From an uncultured Rikenellaceae bacterium (GTDB lineage: Bacteria > Bacteroidota > Bacteroidia > Bacteroidales > Rikenellaceae), in assembly GCA_910577285.1 (NCBI GenBank), contig CAJTLO010000005.1, positions 104,986-168,985 on the forward strand: a stretch of 64,000 bases of DNA, given 5' to 3'. Made by a program: the position numbers and the translations under genes. Shown piece by piece: positions 1 through 11,164 of the stretch; position 1 is the first letter of the stretch, and every line of letters begins with the position of its first letter. The notes below the pieces were generated by a model. It made no database searches. It had not been told where the DNA came from and saw nothing but the letters and a program-made list of their open reading frames with translations.

Positions 1-246
1 ACCATCCATATTTTCCTGTATTATTTTGTCTAAAGGAGTTTTCTTTATTTCAAGAGTTGTTTTTGCCTTTGCACTTCAACATTGTCAAGTAAACGAATAT
101 ACGAATAAAAAGGATATCATGATATTGGCCGTGCCGGATTGATTTAGTTCACTGTCGACACCCAGACGATTGTAGTGTCGATATGATAGGAGCGTACAAG
201 TTGATACACCGGGCAGCACATTATTCCGTCGTTTCGGGAAGACGAC
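1..246. other. AT-richer left-edge intergenic DNA
   Basis: No gene is supported here. The stretch is noticeably richer in A+T than the neighbouring genes. It holds a 7-bp inverted repeat (TCGACAC, 13-nt loop, GTGTCGA) at about 154-180 and a short GTCGT/ACGAC pair at 228-245. Whatever gene lies to the left is outside the window. Confidence 0.4.
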
Positions 247-280
247 AAAAAAAGCAACCGCATTGCGCGGTTGCCTTTTT
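247..280. terminator. Intrinsic terminator of the BACON lipoprotein gene
   Basis: GCAACCGC (254-261) pairs with GCGGTTGC (267-274) around a 5-nt loop. There are seven A on the left and CTTTTT on the right, so it can act in both directions. On the minus strand it ends the lipoprotein gene with a T7 tract. Confidence 0.75.
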
Positions 281-323
281 GTGTTCGGGTCAGCCCTGCG
301 GGCTGCCGGTGTCCGGTGAATAA

Positions 324-1809
324 TTACTTCGCGATGGGCGGTGCGATGTACCAGTTGATGAACGATACGCCGCCTGCCGCGGATTCGGCTTTGGTTCCGA
401 GTACGCACTTGCCGTCGGGCGAGATGTAGTTGATGTAACCGGCGGGAATGATGACGCCGTAGTTGTCGAATACCCACTCCTGCGTGCTGCCCAGATCGGT
501 GCCCGTGTTCAGGTCGTATACCACTCCGGAAGAGACGCCCAGTGTGCCCAGTCCGATGAAGGCGATGCCGTCGTCGGTGACGTGTACGCCTACCGATTCG
601 CCGTAATCCTCTACGATGGTGGTCGTTTCGGTTTCGGTATTGTAGAAAGCGGCCGTCTGGGTGGTGATGACGGAGTACCTGTCCTCGGAGGGAGTTTCGG
701 TGCGGTAGGAGCTGGCGATCCATTTGCCGTTGGGGCTGATTTTGGTGAGCTGTGCCTGGCAGATCAGACCGTTGGCCAGGTGGGTACGATATTCCGAATC
801 GTCGCTGCCCATCTTCATGGTTTCTTCCCATACCTCCCGCACGTCGTGTCCTACCCATTTGGGTTGTTCGGTTGCGGTGCCCTTGTTGATCCAGTAGAGC
901 ATGCCGAAATCCCAATTTTCCCACGAGGTGCCGTAGATGATTTCGCCATTGGCGGAGATGCCGCGGGCCATGCCGCCGTACCAGGGCGTTTCGTCGCGGA
1001 AGTTGAGTTCGGGCCAGGGAAGCTCGCAGGGAACGCCGTCGATCCAGAGCAGCGGTTTGCATGGAGCGGGGTCGACCTGTACCTTGCCCTTCATGGCGTA
1101 GCCTACCCAGTATTTGCCGTCGGCGGAGGTGCCCTGAATCTCGGGTTTGCCTGTGAAGCCGGCTGGGGCCTCCGGAATGAAGAGCGTACCGGTGAGGTCG
1201 ACGGCTATCTGGCCGCCGTTCTGGCCGTCGTTGATGAACAGCAGGCCCTGGTCGGTGATGGCCATTGTCTGGTGCAGGTAGTGGAGCGATTCGGGATAGG
1301 GTCCGAATTCATGCCATTCGCCCGTTTCCATATCCACGATGGTCGGATGGTAGAGGAAGGAGTCGTTGGCTGCGATGGATGCGGTGAAACCGCCGGCGTA
1401 TTTGCCGCTGGGCGACATGACGGCACCCATCTGGAACCGATCCAGCTTGCGGAAGCGTGCGAACTTGTTGTCCGGTGCGAGCTGGTTGATTTGGATCTGG
1501 TGCGAAGCCTTGCCGGCCTCGATGGTGATGACGGTGTTCCTTTCGGCTTCGGAGTCGTTGTCTTCGACGCTGATGGTCAGCGTCCGGTCGTCGATGCGTT
1601 CGGCCTTCACCCACGATGCGCCGGCAATGGCCTGCCAGGTGGAGGGAGATGTCTTGACCCTGATGGAAAGCGGTTGGTCGCCTTCACCGAGGAACGAGCA
1701 GGATTACCTGGCTCAGATTGATGTACTCTGGCTCTCCTTGACAGCTCGCCAGCAGGGCGATGGCTGCGGAAAGAATCGCCAAGGTCTTTACGGAAAAGAA
1801 TCTTTTCAT
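324..1809 (-). pseudogene. BACON-domain, propeller-like lipoprotein, frameshifted
   Basis: I do not recognise a specific gene. The minus-strand ATG at 1807-1809 opens a lipoprotein signal peptide with lipobox LLASC (Cys23), then reads about 18 more residues to a TGA at 1684-1686. The rest of the protein, about 460 residues ending at 324, is open in another frame, which has a TAA at 1704-1706. Dropping one base in GTAATCC (1701-1707) joins them into a smooth protein: signal, a BACON-like beta domain (about residues 33-105, conserved W and R-N-T-V-I-T-I strand), then six spaced 'SPxGK/SADGK/SPDGK' blade motifs suggesting a six-bladed beta-propeller. Expected location is the outer membrane or cell surface. 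Either the gene is inactivated or the base is a sequencing error. A shorter internal start at 1610 would lack the signal peptide. Confidence 0.7.
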
Positions 1810-1880
1810 AGTTTAATAGTTGTTTGACAGGTTATGTGTACTGCGGCGGGCCAAAAAGCTGCCTCAGTAGAATTGCTGGA

Positions 1881-1909
1881 TAAAGCTAATGATAAAATGA
1901 ATATGCAAA
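1881..1909 (-). promoter_or_regulatory. Possible promoter of the BACON lipoprotein gene
   Basis: Read on the minus strand, TTTG (1906-1909) is followed after 17 nt by TAGCTTTA (1881-1888), one mismatch from the Bacteroidetes -7 consensus TAnnTTTG. It lies about 70 nt upstream of the ATG. Confidence 0.35.
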
Positions 1910-2335
1910 TTGGGGGTGTTAAATGGATTGCATATTTATTTTTTTTGGATATTTTCATGACGCACCGCCATGTTTTATGGCGACATTGTTCTTTAATCGC
2001 TCCCCTGCCTGCGGCATTCTGTTGTTATTTTATCAAAATCGGGTGTCCGGCCGTTGTCGGCGCTCGTTCGGGAGAGGAGTGGCGGGGGCCGGCGGGCGGG
2101 CGTACTTTCCTCGCATTGTCTGTCGGGGCCGATGGGGAAGGAGCGGGTTGTTTCTACGATCGGGAGTGTCCCGTTGCAGGATGTCGGGCGTTTTTTCTGT
2201 TACCCTCCCGTCCCGTTCGGCGTATCGTACCTTTATTGGGCTGTGCAGGAAAATGCGTACCGATGGTGCGTTCGTTATAAAAAGCGATTCGTCGCTTTCG
2301 GTCGGTCGCCCACTGCCGAGAGGGGGAAAACATAC
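1910..2335. other. Gene-free intergenic stretch
   Basis: It separates the frameshifted lipoprotein gene from the end of ppdK. Short open frames on both strands overlap one another and none resembles a known family. I see nothing else in it. Confidence 0.4.
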
Positions 2336-2361
2336 AGGGCCGCCCTGTAAGGAGCGGCCCT
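2336..2361 (-). terminator. Hairpin after ppdK
   Basis: AGGGCCGC (2336-2343) pairs perfectly with GCGGCCCT (2354-2361). On the minus strand it follows the ppdK stop by 25 nt, but only a weak T tract (TATGTTTTCC) comes after it. Confidence 0.5.
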
Positions 2362-2386
2362 GAATAGAGAAGAGTCGGTGCGTGGG

Positions 2387-5107
<2,721 letters not shown>

Positions 5108-5216
5108 AGGATTTCAGTTATTTTATCTGTTTATAACTTGTAGTGACCTTCCATGGCGTCTGTCGTTGCCGGTTTCGCTCCTTTTCCGAAACGGATACGG
5201 GGCGTCTAAGAGAACG

Positions 5217-5248
5217 CGAAGATAATGGATTTTTAACCCGTCTGCAAA
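5217..5248 (-). promoter_or_regulatory. ppdK promoter
   Basis: On the minus strand TTTG (5245-5248) is followed after 20 nt by TATCTTCG (5217-5224), one mismatch from TAnnTTTG. The predicted transcript would have a leader of roughly 100 nt. The element overlaps the 3' end region of the upstream nuclease-family gene by being just beyond its stop. Confidence 0.55.
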
Positions 5249-5250
5249 AA

Positions 5251-6294
5251 TTACCTGCTTAAAATAACATATACCGGCAGATGGTCGCTGTATCCTCCCA
5301 GGTAGCGGTTGCCGGAGAATGTGCGGAAGGGGTAGCCGCGTCGCGTCCGGTGGGAAACCTCGCCGTCGTGGCCGGTCAGCAGGTAGTCGCGGACGAAGAT
5401 GCCCGCCTGCCGCAGGTGCAGGCCGTCGCCCTCGGCCGGCGGAGCCGATACCAGCAGGTTGTCGTACAGCAGCCACTCCCCCTCCCAGCAGTAGGAGCCG
5501 AAACCGTTGCGGGCATGCTCCCACAGGGCGTTGCGGAGTCGTCCGCCGGCCAGGTGTCCGTCCCGTTCGGGGCCGAAGGCCCGCCGGAAGGGTTCCTCGT
5601 CCAGTTCGCCGTTGAAGTCGCCCAGGACCAGCAGCCGGCTGCATTTCGCCCGGACCAGGAGCGAGTCGGCCACCTCGGCGAGCCGTGCGGCGGCCCGGAT
5701 GCGGTACTTCCGGTCGTTGAACTTCGAGGGGAGGTGGCAGACGAGCAGCCCCGTCGGGTAGCCTATCAGCTCGCCCTGCACGTAGAGGAATTCGCGGGAG
5801 GTGCCCGAGGCGATCCGGCTTATCTCGCCGGGGAAGAACTTGTCGCCCTTGTAGAGCAGGGCGAGGCTGATGCCGCGCCGGTCGGAGGTGGACCGGTAGA
5901 TGAAGCTGTAGTCGTCGTGCAGGGTTTCCGCCAGGTCGCGAACGGCCCTTTCGCTCTCCACCTCGGCGAGCGCTACCACGTCGAATCCGGCATCGTCTAT
6001 CGTCCGGGCGATGCGGTCGAGCTTCGTCCGGTAGCGTTCGGTATCCCAGCCGTAACGTCCCGAGGGGGTGAAGTCGCCGTCGGCGTGGAGCGGACTGGCG
6101 ATGGTGTCGAACAGGTTTTCGACGTTGTAGAAGGCCACCGACACCTGCCGGTGCTGCGCTGCGGCCGGCGGGAGGGCCAGAAGCGTGCCGAGCAGCACCA
6201 AAGACAGTAGGCGGAGCGGTCGGGCGGTTGCCGGCCGCGGCATGGAGGAGTTGCCGGAAGATCCGCCGGGGAGCGGTTTTTTCTCGTATCGCAT
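5251..6294 (-). CDS. Endonuclease/exonuclease/phosphatase family protein
   Basis: Exported member of the DNase I-like EEP superfamily; the substrate cannot be told from sequence. A hydrophobic signal segment (LRLLSLVLLG...PPAAAQ) precedes the mature domain. EEP hallmarks in order are AFYNVENLFD (Asn and metal-binding Glu side), VVALAEVES (catalytic Glu), an LLVCHLPSK strand, LLVLGDFNGE (Asp/Asn pair), and the C-terminal GGYSDHLPV with the SDH catalytic His. Length (about 347) is normal for Bacteroidetes paralogues. An ATG at 6309 is also in frame, but a -7-like TATATTTA at 6315-6322 would place the transcript start on top of it, so 6294 is preferred. It is divergent from mnmA. Confidence 0.85.
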   Translation of the reverse strand: MRYEKKPLPGGSSGNSSMPRPATARPLRLLSLVLLGTLLALPPAAAQHRQVSVAFYNVENLFDTIASPLHADGDFTPSGRYGWDTERYRTKLDRIARTIDDAGFDVVALAEVESERAVRDLAETLHDDYSFIYRSTSDRRGISLALLYKGDKFFPGEISRIASGTSREFLYVQGELIGYPTGLLVCHLPSKFNDRKYRIRAAARLAEVADSLLVRAKCSRLLVLGDFNGELDEEPFRRAFGPERDGHLAGGRLRNALWEHARNGFGSYCWEGEWLLYDNLLVSAPPAEGDGLHLRQAGIFVRDYLLTGHDGEVSHRTRRGYPFRTFSGNRYLGGYSDHLPVYVILSR

Positions 6295-6485
6295 GTTTCG
6301 GAGTTTCATCCTTGTAAATATAAGGCATTCCTTCGGAATGGCCTGCGGAAGGCGTGCGGCGGAACGGAAAAAATGCGGCGGTTCCGGTTCGGGGTCCGCC
6401 CGTTCGGGACGGAGCCTTCGCGGCGGACGGGATTTCCGGCGGCGGGGAATCGGTCGGCGAAGGCGGAATATCCCGGATTATGTCG

Positions 6486-6493
6486 TAATTTTG
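6486..6493 (+). promoter_or_regulatory. mnmA -7 element, almost at the start codon
   Basis: TAATTTTG matches TAnnTTTG exactly and ends 7 nt before the mnmA ATG at 6501. Transcription would start within a base or two of the ATG, giving a leaderless or near-leaderless mRNA. No clear TTTG is seen at -33. Confidence 0.45.
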
Positions 6494-6500
6494 CAGACCT

Positions 6501-7688
6501 ATGGAGAACGGCAAGATAAAGGTGGTGGTGGGGCTCTCCGGCGGCGTGGATTCGTCGGTGGCGGCCTATCTGCTGAAGGAGCAGGGATATGACGTGGTGG
6601 GACTCTTCATGCGCAACTGGCACGATACCACGGGGACGCTCGAGGGCGACTGTCCCTGGTACGACGACCAGGTGTTTGCCGAGCTGGTGGCCAAAAGGCT
6701 CGACATTCCCTTTCATTTCGTGGACCTGAGCGAACAGTACCGTGCGCGGGTGGTGGACTACATGTTCGCTGAGTACGGTCGCGGGCGTACGCCCAATCCG
6801 GACGTGCTCTGCAACAGGGAGATCAAGTTCGACGCCTTTCTGGAGGAGGCGCTGAAGCTGGGGGCCGACTATGTGGCGACGGGGCACTACTGCCGCCGCC
6901 GCGACGAGACGGTCGGCGGAGAGGTGTACCATCGTCTGCTGGCGGGGGCCGACCCCAACAAGGACCAGAGCTATTTTCTGTGCCAGCTCTCCCAGCAGCA
7001 GCTTTCGCGGGCCATGTTTCCCATCGGCGACATGCTCAAACCTCAGGTGCGCCGCATCGCCGCCGAGCAGAAGCTCGCCACGGCGAAACGCAAGGATTCG
7101 CAGGGCATCTGTTTCGTGGGTAAGGTGGACCTGCCCGTTTTCCTGCAACAGCAACTCGCTCCGCAGCGAGGCGACATCGTGGAGATAGCGGCCGACTGGG
7201 CCGGCTATGCGGAGGCCGCCGCCCGGACCGGGATCGCGGAGATGGCGCTGCCGTACCGCTATACGCCCGGCGACGGGGTGAAGGCGGGCGAACACAACGG
7301 TGCGCACTACTATACCGTCGGCCAGCGCAAAGGTCTGGGGGTGAGCGGCCGGGCCGAACCGCTCTTCATCATTGCGACCGATACGGCCACCAATACCGTG
7401 TATGTGGGGCAGGGACAGGCGCATCCCGGGCTCTACCGGCGTGCCTTGCGGATACTTCCCGGCGAGGTCCACTGGGTGAGCCCCGACCGGCAGCTCGCCG
7501 TAGGGGAGCAGGCTCCCTTCTCGTTCAGGATACGTTATCGGCAGCCGTTGCAGAGCGGAGTGCTGCACATCCTCGCCGACGGAGCCTACGTCGTTTTCGA
7601 TACGCCGCAGCGCGGCATCACGCCAGGTCAGTTCGCTGCATGGTATGCCGGGGAGGAGCTGGTGGGGTCGGGCGTCATCGCCGGGTAG
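6501..7688 (+). CDS. mnmA: tRNA-specific 2-thiouridylase MnmA
   Basis: Thiolates U34 at C2 in tRNA-Lys, -Glu and -Gln, using ATP and sulfur relayed from a cysteine desulfurase. The N-terminal ATP pyrophosphatase domain begins with the PP-loop SGGVDSSVAA (about residues 11-20). The two catalytic cysteines are present: Cys104 in DVLCNREIK and Cys204 in SQGICFVGK. The C-terminal part has the usual beta-barrel with YTVGQRKGLG. Length 395 is slightly above the usual 360-380. The start is the only one that keeps the PP-loop at the expected distance. The gene is convergent with the GT117 gene across a 42-nt palindromic terminator. Confidence 0.97.
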   Translation: MENGKIKVVVGLSGGVDSSVAAYLLKEQGYDVVGLFMRNWHDTTGTLEGDCPWYDDQVFAELVAKRLDIPFHFVDLSEQYRARVVDYMFAEYGRGRTPNPDVLCNREIKFDAFLEEALKLGADYVATGHYCRRRDETVGGEVYHRLLAGADPNKDQSYFLCQLSQQQLSRAMFPIGDMLKPQVRRIAAEQKLATAKRKDSQGICFVGKVDLPVFLQQQLAPQRGDIVEIAADWAGYAEAAARTGIAEMALPYRYTPGDGVKAGEHNGAHYYTVGQRKGLGVSGRAEPLFIIATDTATNTVYVGQGQAHPGLYRRALRILPGEVHWVSPDRQLAVGEQAPFSFRIRYRQPLQSGVLHILADGAYVVFDTPQRGITPGQFAAWYAGEELVGSGVIAG

Positions 7689-7728
7689 CGGACCTCAGCC
7701 GGTTGCCGTGTAGGGGCGGGAGAAGATA

Positions 7729-7770
7729 AACGCACAGGGGCGGATGAAATTTCATCCGCCCCTGTGCGTT
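7729..7770. terminator. Palindromic terminator between mnmA and the GT117 gene
   Basis: A perfect 42-nt palindrome: 21 bases from 7729 (AACGCACAGG...) pair with 21 bases ending at 7770 with no unpaired loop in duplex form. It sits between two convergent genes and probably serves both. There is no strong T tract. Confidence 0.7.
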
Positions 7771-7802
7771 CCGCATGGAGGGTGCTCTCCGTTGCGGAGA
7801 GT

Positions 7803-10800
7803 TTACGCTCCGACGGGCACTCCCTCGTTCCCTTGTTCCGGAGAGTCCGCGTCGGCAGCCGGAAGGTCGGAGCCGAAGAGCCAGTCGAAGAGAAGCTGTA
7901 TCCGTGCGGCGTGTTCGATGCGCCCGTAGTCCTCCGCAATCCGGTGCAGTTCGGCCAGTGCCGTAAGCTTGTCGGCGAACTGATCTTCGATGAGGTATTG
8001 CCGGTTGTCAGGGAAGGAGAGGAAGTAGTCGACGTACTCTTCGAGGTTGCCGGCGTAGCTCTCCAGCAAGGCGTCGCCCTTCTCCGTGGCCCCCGCCTCG
8101 TAGTAGGCGCGGATGTAGGGAAGATACTGATAGGTGTATCGGAATTGGCTTACCGGTATCTGTTCCATGCCGTAGTCGAGTACCTCGACGGCCTTCTCCT
8201 TTTCGCCGCTGCGGGCGAGCATCGCCCCCAACCTCGCGAAAGCGATGCGGATGTTGGTCGAGTTGAAGGTGTAGTCGACGAAGGAGTCCACGTAGACGCG
8301 CGGGTCGGCGACGTTGCCGTAGCGGTAGACCTCCATCAGGTTATGGTAGAGCACGTCGGGGTCGATGCGTCCCGCGTTCCAGAGATCCGTGTAGGGTGTC
8401 CGGATGGGGACGAGCCGGTAGGCGTAGCCGTCGAACTGCAGGTAGTCCTGCAGGCCGAGGGAGCTCAGCAGCGAAGGGGAGACGAAGTAGAGCGGGCGCT
8501 CCCAGTCGAAGTTGGCGAGCAGGTCGAGCAGCATCAGCTCCGATTTGCGCAGCGAGGAGTTCTTCAGGGTGATGGGGATCGTGTCGACCATCAGGTGTGC
8601 GTCCTCGGGCTTCACGATGCCGCTTTTCACCGCATTCTCCTTGTTTACGGGGAGCAGGAGGGTTTTGGCGGGGATATAGTCCACGGCGGTCTTCTCGTCG
8701 AGGCGTAGACGGCTGATGGGGGCGTCGCTGCGGACGAAGTCGATGACCTGCCGGAGGGGTTTGGGCTCCTCGAACACCTCTTCCACGTAGATGAAGTCGT
8801 TTTCCGACATCGCGTACTTGTGCTGCGGCAGGGAGAAGGGCACCGGGGCCGATTCGTTGCTGCGGTATTTCATCTCGTCGATGTACCAACTGCCGTCGAG
8901 GTAGCTCGTGTTCATGATGCGCACGTCGGGCCTTACCCCTTCCACCTCCTGGTTGTACCACAGGGGGAAGGTGTCGTTGTCGCCGAAATTCATGATGATG
9001 GAGTTCGGCAGGCAGGTCATCAGGTAGTTGTAGCCGATGTCGCGGGCCACGTAGCGATGACTGCGGTCGTGGTCGTCCCAGTTCTGGGCGGCCAGCAGCA
9101 CCGGTACGCAGCAGCAGACCGCGGTGGCTATCGCGGCGGTCGCCACGTCGTCCTTCCGGGTGAGCTTCTCCAGCCAATCCCGGACGCATAGCACGCCCAG
9201 CCCGATCCAGATGGAGAAGGCATAGAACGAACCGGCATAGATGTAGTCCCTTTCGCGCGGCTCGGAGGGGGTCTGGTTGAAGTAGAAGACCAGTGCGATG
9301 CCCATCATGAGGAAGAGCCACATCACTACGGTGAAGTTCTTCGGGTCGCGGTTGAGCTGGTAGATCAGGCCGATGATGCCCAGGATGAAGGGCAGGAAGT
9401 AGTATTTGTTGCGTCCCTTGTTAGCGGCCATCTCCGAGGGCAGATCCTTCTGCGGGCCGAGGTAGAGCCGGTCGATCGGAGCGATGCCGGAGAGCCACTG
9501 TCCGTCGGTGATCTCCCCGTAGGACTGGGTGTCGCTCTGCCGCCCCACGAAGTTCCACAGGAAGTAGCGCCAGTACATGAAGTTCAACTGGTAGCTGAAG
9601 AAGTAGCGCAGGTTCTGGCCGCAGGTGGGGAGCTCGAAGCGTTCGCCCCTGTAGAAGACCGTCTTTCCCTTGTCGACCCGGCCCCACTCCTTGTAGCCTG
9701 CGACGTGGGCGGGGTTGGTGGACCACATGCGGGGAAAGAGCGTAACGAACTCGGCGGGGTAGGTGTAGTCCGTCACGGTTTCGCTTGCGCGGTACTTCCC
9801 TTCCGTATCGAGATAATATTTTGTCGTATAGTTCATGTCCTCGATGGGCGCGGGATACTGCGCTCCCGTCAGCAGCGGCTTGGTGCCGTACTGGTCGCGG
9901 TTGAGGAAGTAGAGCAGGGCGTAGGCGTTGTCGGGGTCGTTGCTGTTCATCGGCGGGTTGGCCGAGGCGCGGATCACCACCGAGGCATAGCTGCTGTAGC
10001 CCACCAGGATCACCGCGAGGCAGAGCAACACGGTGTTCCACACCGCCAGTCCTTTGCGGTAGGTGAGGTAGATGCCGCCGGCGAGCAGGGCGATGAGCAG
10101 CAGGACGAACGTCAGCAGGCCGCTGTTGACCGGCAGCCCGAGTCCGTTGACGAACCAGCGGTCCACCACGGCCCCGGCCGCTACGGTGTAGGGTATGACG
10201 ATGTTGTTGATGAAGAGCAGGATGGCGGCGGCCAGCAGCGTGACTTTCACCACACCCCATGCGGTCACCTTCGGGGTCTTCTTGAAGTAGTAGATGAAGA
10301 CGATGGCCGGAATGGCCAGCAGGTTGAGCAGGTGTACGCCGATGGAGAGCCCCATGAGGTAGGCGATGAGCACGAGCCAGCGGTTGGCGTGCGGTTCGTC
10401 GGCCTCCTCCTCCCATTTGAGAATGGCCCATACGACCACGGCCGTGAAGAGCGACGAAAGGGCGTAGACTTCGCCTTCGATCGCCGAGAACCAGAAGGTG
10501 TCGGTGAAGGCGTAGGCGAGCGCTCCCACCAAGCCTGCGCCCAGCACGGCCCATGTGCGGGCCGGCGTGAGCTCCTGGCCGCGGACGGCGGTTATCCTCC
10601 GTCCCAGATGCGTGATGCTCCAGAAAAGGAAGAGGATGGTGAATGCGCTGGCCAGCGACGACATGGTGTTCACCATGAGTGCGGCGTATTGGGCGCCGGG
10701 GGCGAAGAGGGTGAAGAAGCGCGAGATCATCATGAAGAGCGGTGCGCCGGGGGGGTGTCCCACCGCCATCTTATAGGAAGTCGCAATGAATTCGGCGCAG

Positions 10801-10904
10801 TCCCACAGGCTGGCGGTGGGTTCCATGGTGAGCAGGTAGACGAGGGCTGCGATGGCGAATACGGCCCAACCCGTTATCCTGTCGTACTTTTTGAAATGGT
10901 TCAT
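7803..10904 (-). CDS. GT117 (DUF2723) family membrane protein
   Basis: Large polytopic inner-membrane protein of the DUF2723 family, which NCBI and CAZy list as glycosyltransferase family 117. It resembles protein O-mannosyltransferases in topology; a role in envelope protein glycosylation is inference. The conserved N-terminal signature is visible: first TM, then SLWDCAEFIATSYKM and GHPPGAPLFMM with the acidic and His residues typical of the family. About 11-12 hydrophobic segments lie in residues 10-590, and a soluble helical C-terminal half of roughly 400 residues follows. I place the start at the ATG at 10902-10904 (1,033 aa) because the family motif follows within 35 residues; an upstream in-frame ATG at 11003 would lie before the promoter. 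Confidence 0.88.
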   Translation of the reverse strand: MNHFKKYDRITGWAVFAIAALVYLLTMEPTASLWDCAEFIATSYKMAVGHPPGAPLFMMISRFFTLFAPGAQYAALMVNTMSSLASAFTILFLFWSITHLGRRITAVRGQELTPARTWAVLGAGLVGALAYAFTDTFWFSAIEGEVYALSSLFTAVVVWAILKWEEEADEPHANRWLVLIAYLMGLSIGVHLLNLLAIPAIVFIYYFKKTPKVTAWGVVKVTLLAAAILLFINNIVIPYTVAAGAVVDRWFVNGLGLPVNSGLLTFVLLLIALLAGGIYLTYRKGLAVWNTVLLCLAVILVGYSSYASVVIRASANPPMNSNDPDNAYALLYFLNRDQYGTKPLLTGAQYPAPIEDMNYTTKYYLDTEGKYRASETVTDYTYPAEFVTLFPRMWSTNPAHVAGYKEWGRVDKGKTVFYRGERFELPTCGQNLRYFFSYQLNFMYWRYFLWNFVGRQSDTQSYGEITDGQWLSGIAPIDRLYLGPQKDLPSEMAANKGRNKYYFLPFILGIIGLIYQLNRDPKNFTVVMWLFLMMGIALVFYFNQTPSEPRERDYIYAGSFYAFSIWIGLGVLCVRDWLEKLTRKDDVATAAIATAVCCCVPVLLAAQNWDDHDRSHRYVARDIGYNYLMTCLPNSIIMNFGDNDTFPLWYNQEVEGVRPDVRIMNTSYLDGSWYIDEMKYRSNESAPVPFSLPQHKYAMSENDFIYVEEVFEEPKPLRQVIDFVRSDAPISRLRLDEKTAVDYIPAKTLLLPVNKENAVKSGIVKPEDAHLMVDTIPITLKNSSLRKSELMLLDLLANFDWERPLYFVSPSLLSSLGLQDYLQFDGYAYRLVPIRTPYTDLWNAGRIDPDVLYHNLMEVYRYGNVADPRVYVDSFVDYTFNSTNIRIAFARLGAMLARSGEKEKAVEVLDYGMEQIPVSQFRYTYQYLPYIRAYYEAGATEKGDALLESYAGNLEEYVDYFLSFPDNRQYLIEDQFADKLTALAELHRIAEDYGRIEHAARIQLLFDWLFGSDLPAADADSPEQGNEGVPVGA

Positions 10905-10970
10905 CGTATTGTCCTGGGTATTTTCAATCGTTAGAACGGGGAAAGTGCGAAAAACGGATTCCCCGCTCCG

Positions 10971-11004
10971 CAAAAGTAAAAAAATAAAGGGGGCTGCGTG
11001 CAAA
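10971..11004 (-). promoter_or_regulatory. GT117 gene promoter
   Basis: On the minus strand TTTG (11001-11004), 22 nt, then TACTTTTG (10971-10978), an exact -7 match. The predicted start is about 60 nt before the ATG at 10904. The spacing is slightly long. Confidence 0.5.
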
Positions 11005-11164
11005 TCTTCCGGACTTATCGGTTAAAGTTGCTATTTTTACCGGCGAAACGACGGGGTGCCGAGCGCGTGTGAACGGGTTTGCGCCGCCGTTGCGGGCTGT
11101 GCCGTGCGACCCCCGGAGAGGGCTCCGGCGACCGGGTGCGGCGAATGAAAAAGCGATACGAAGT

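Noticed and set aside
154..180. 7-bp inverted repeat TCGACAC...GTGTCGA near the left edge
   Set aside because: Short, in AT-rich sequence, with no gene whose start it would control; expected by chance at this length.
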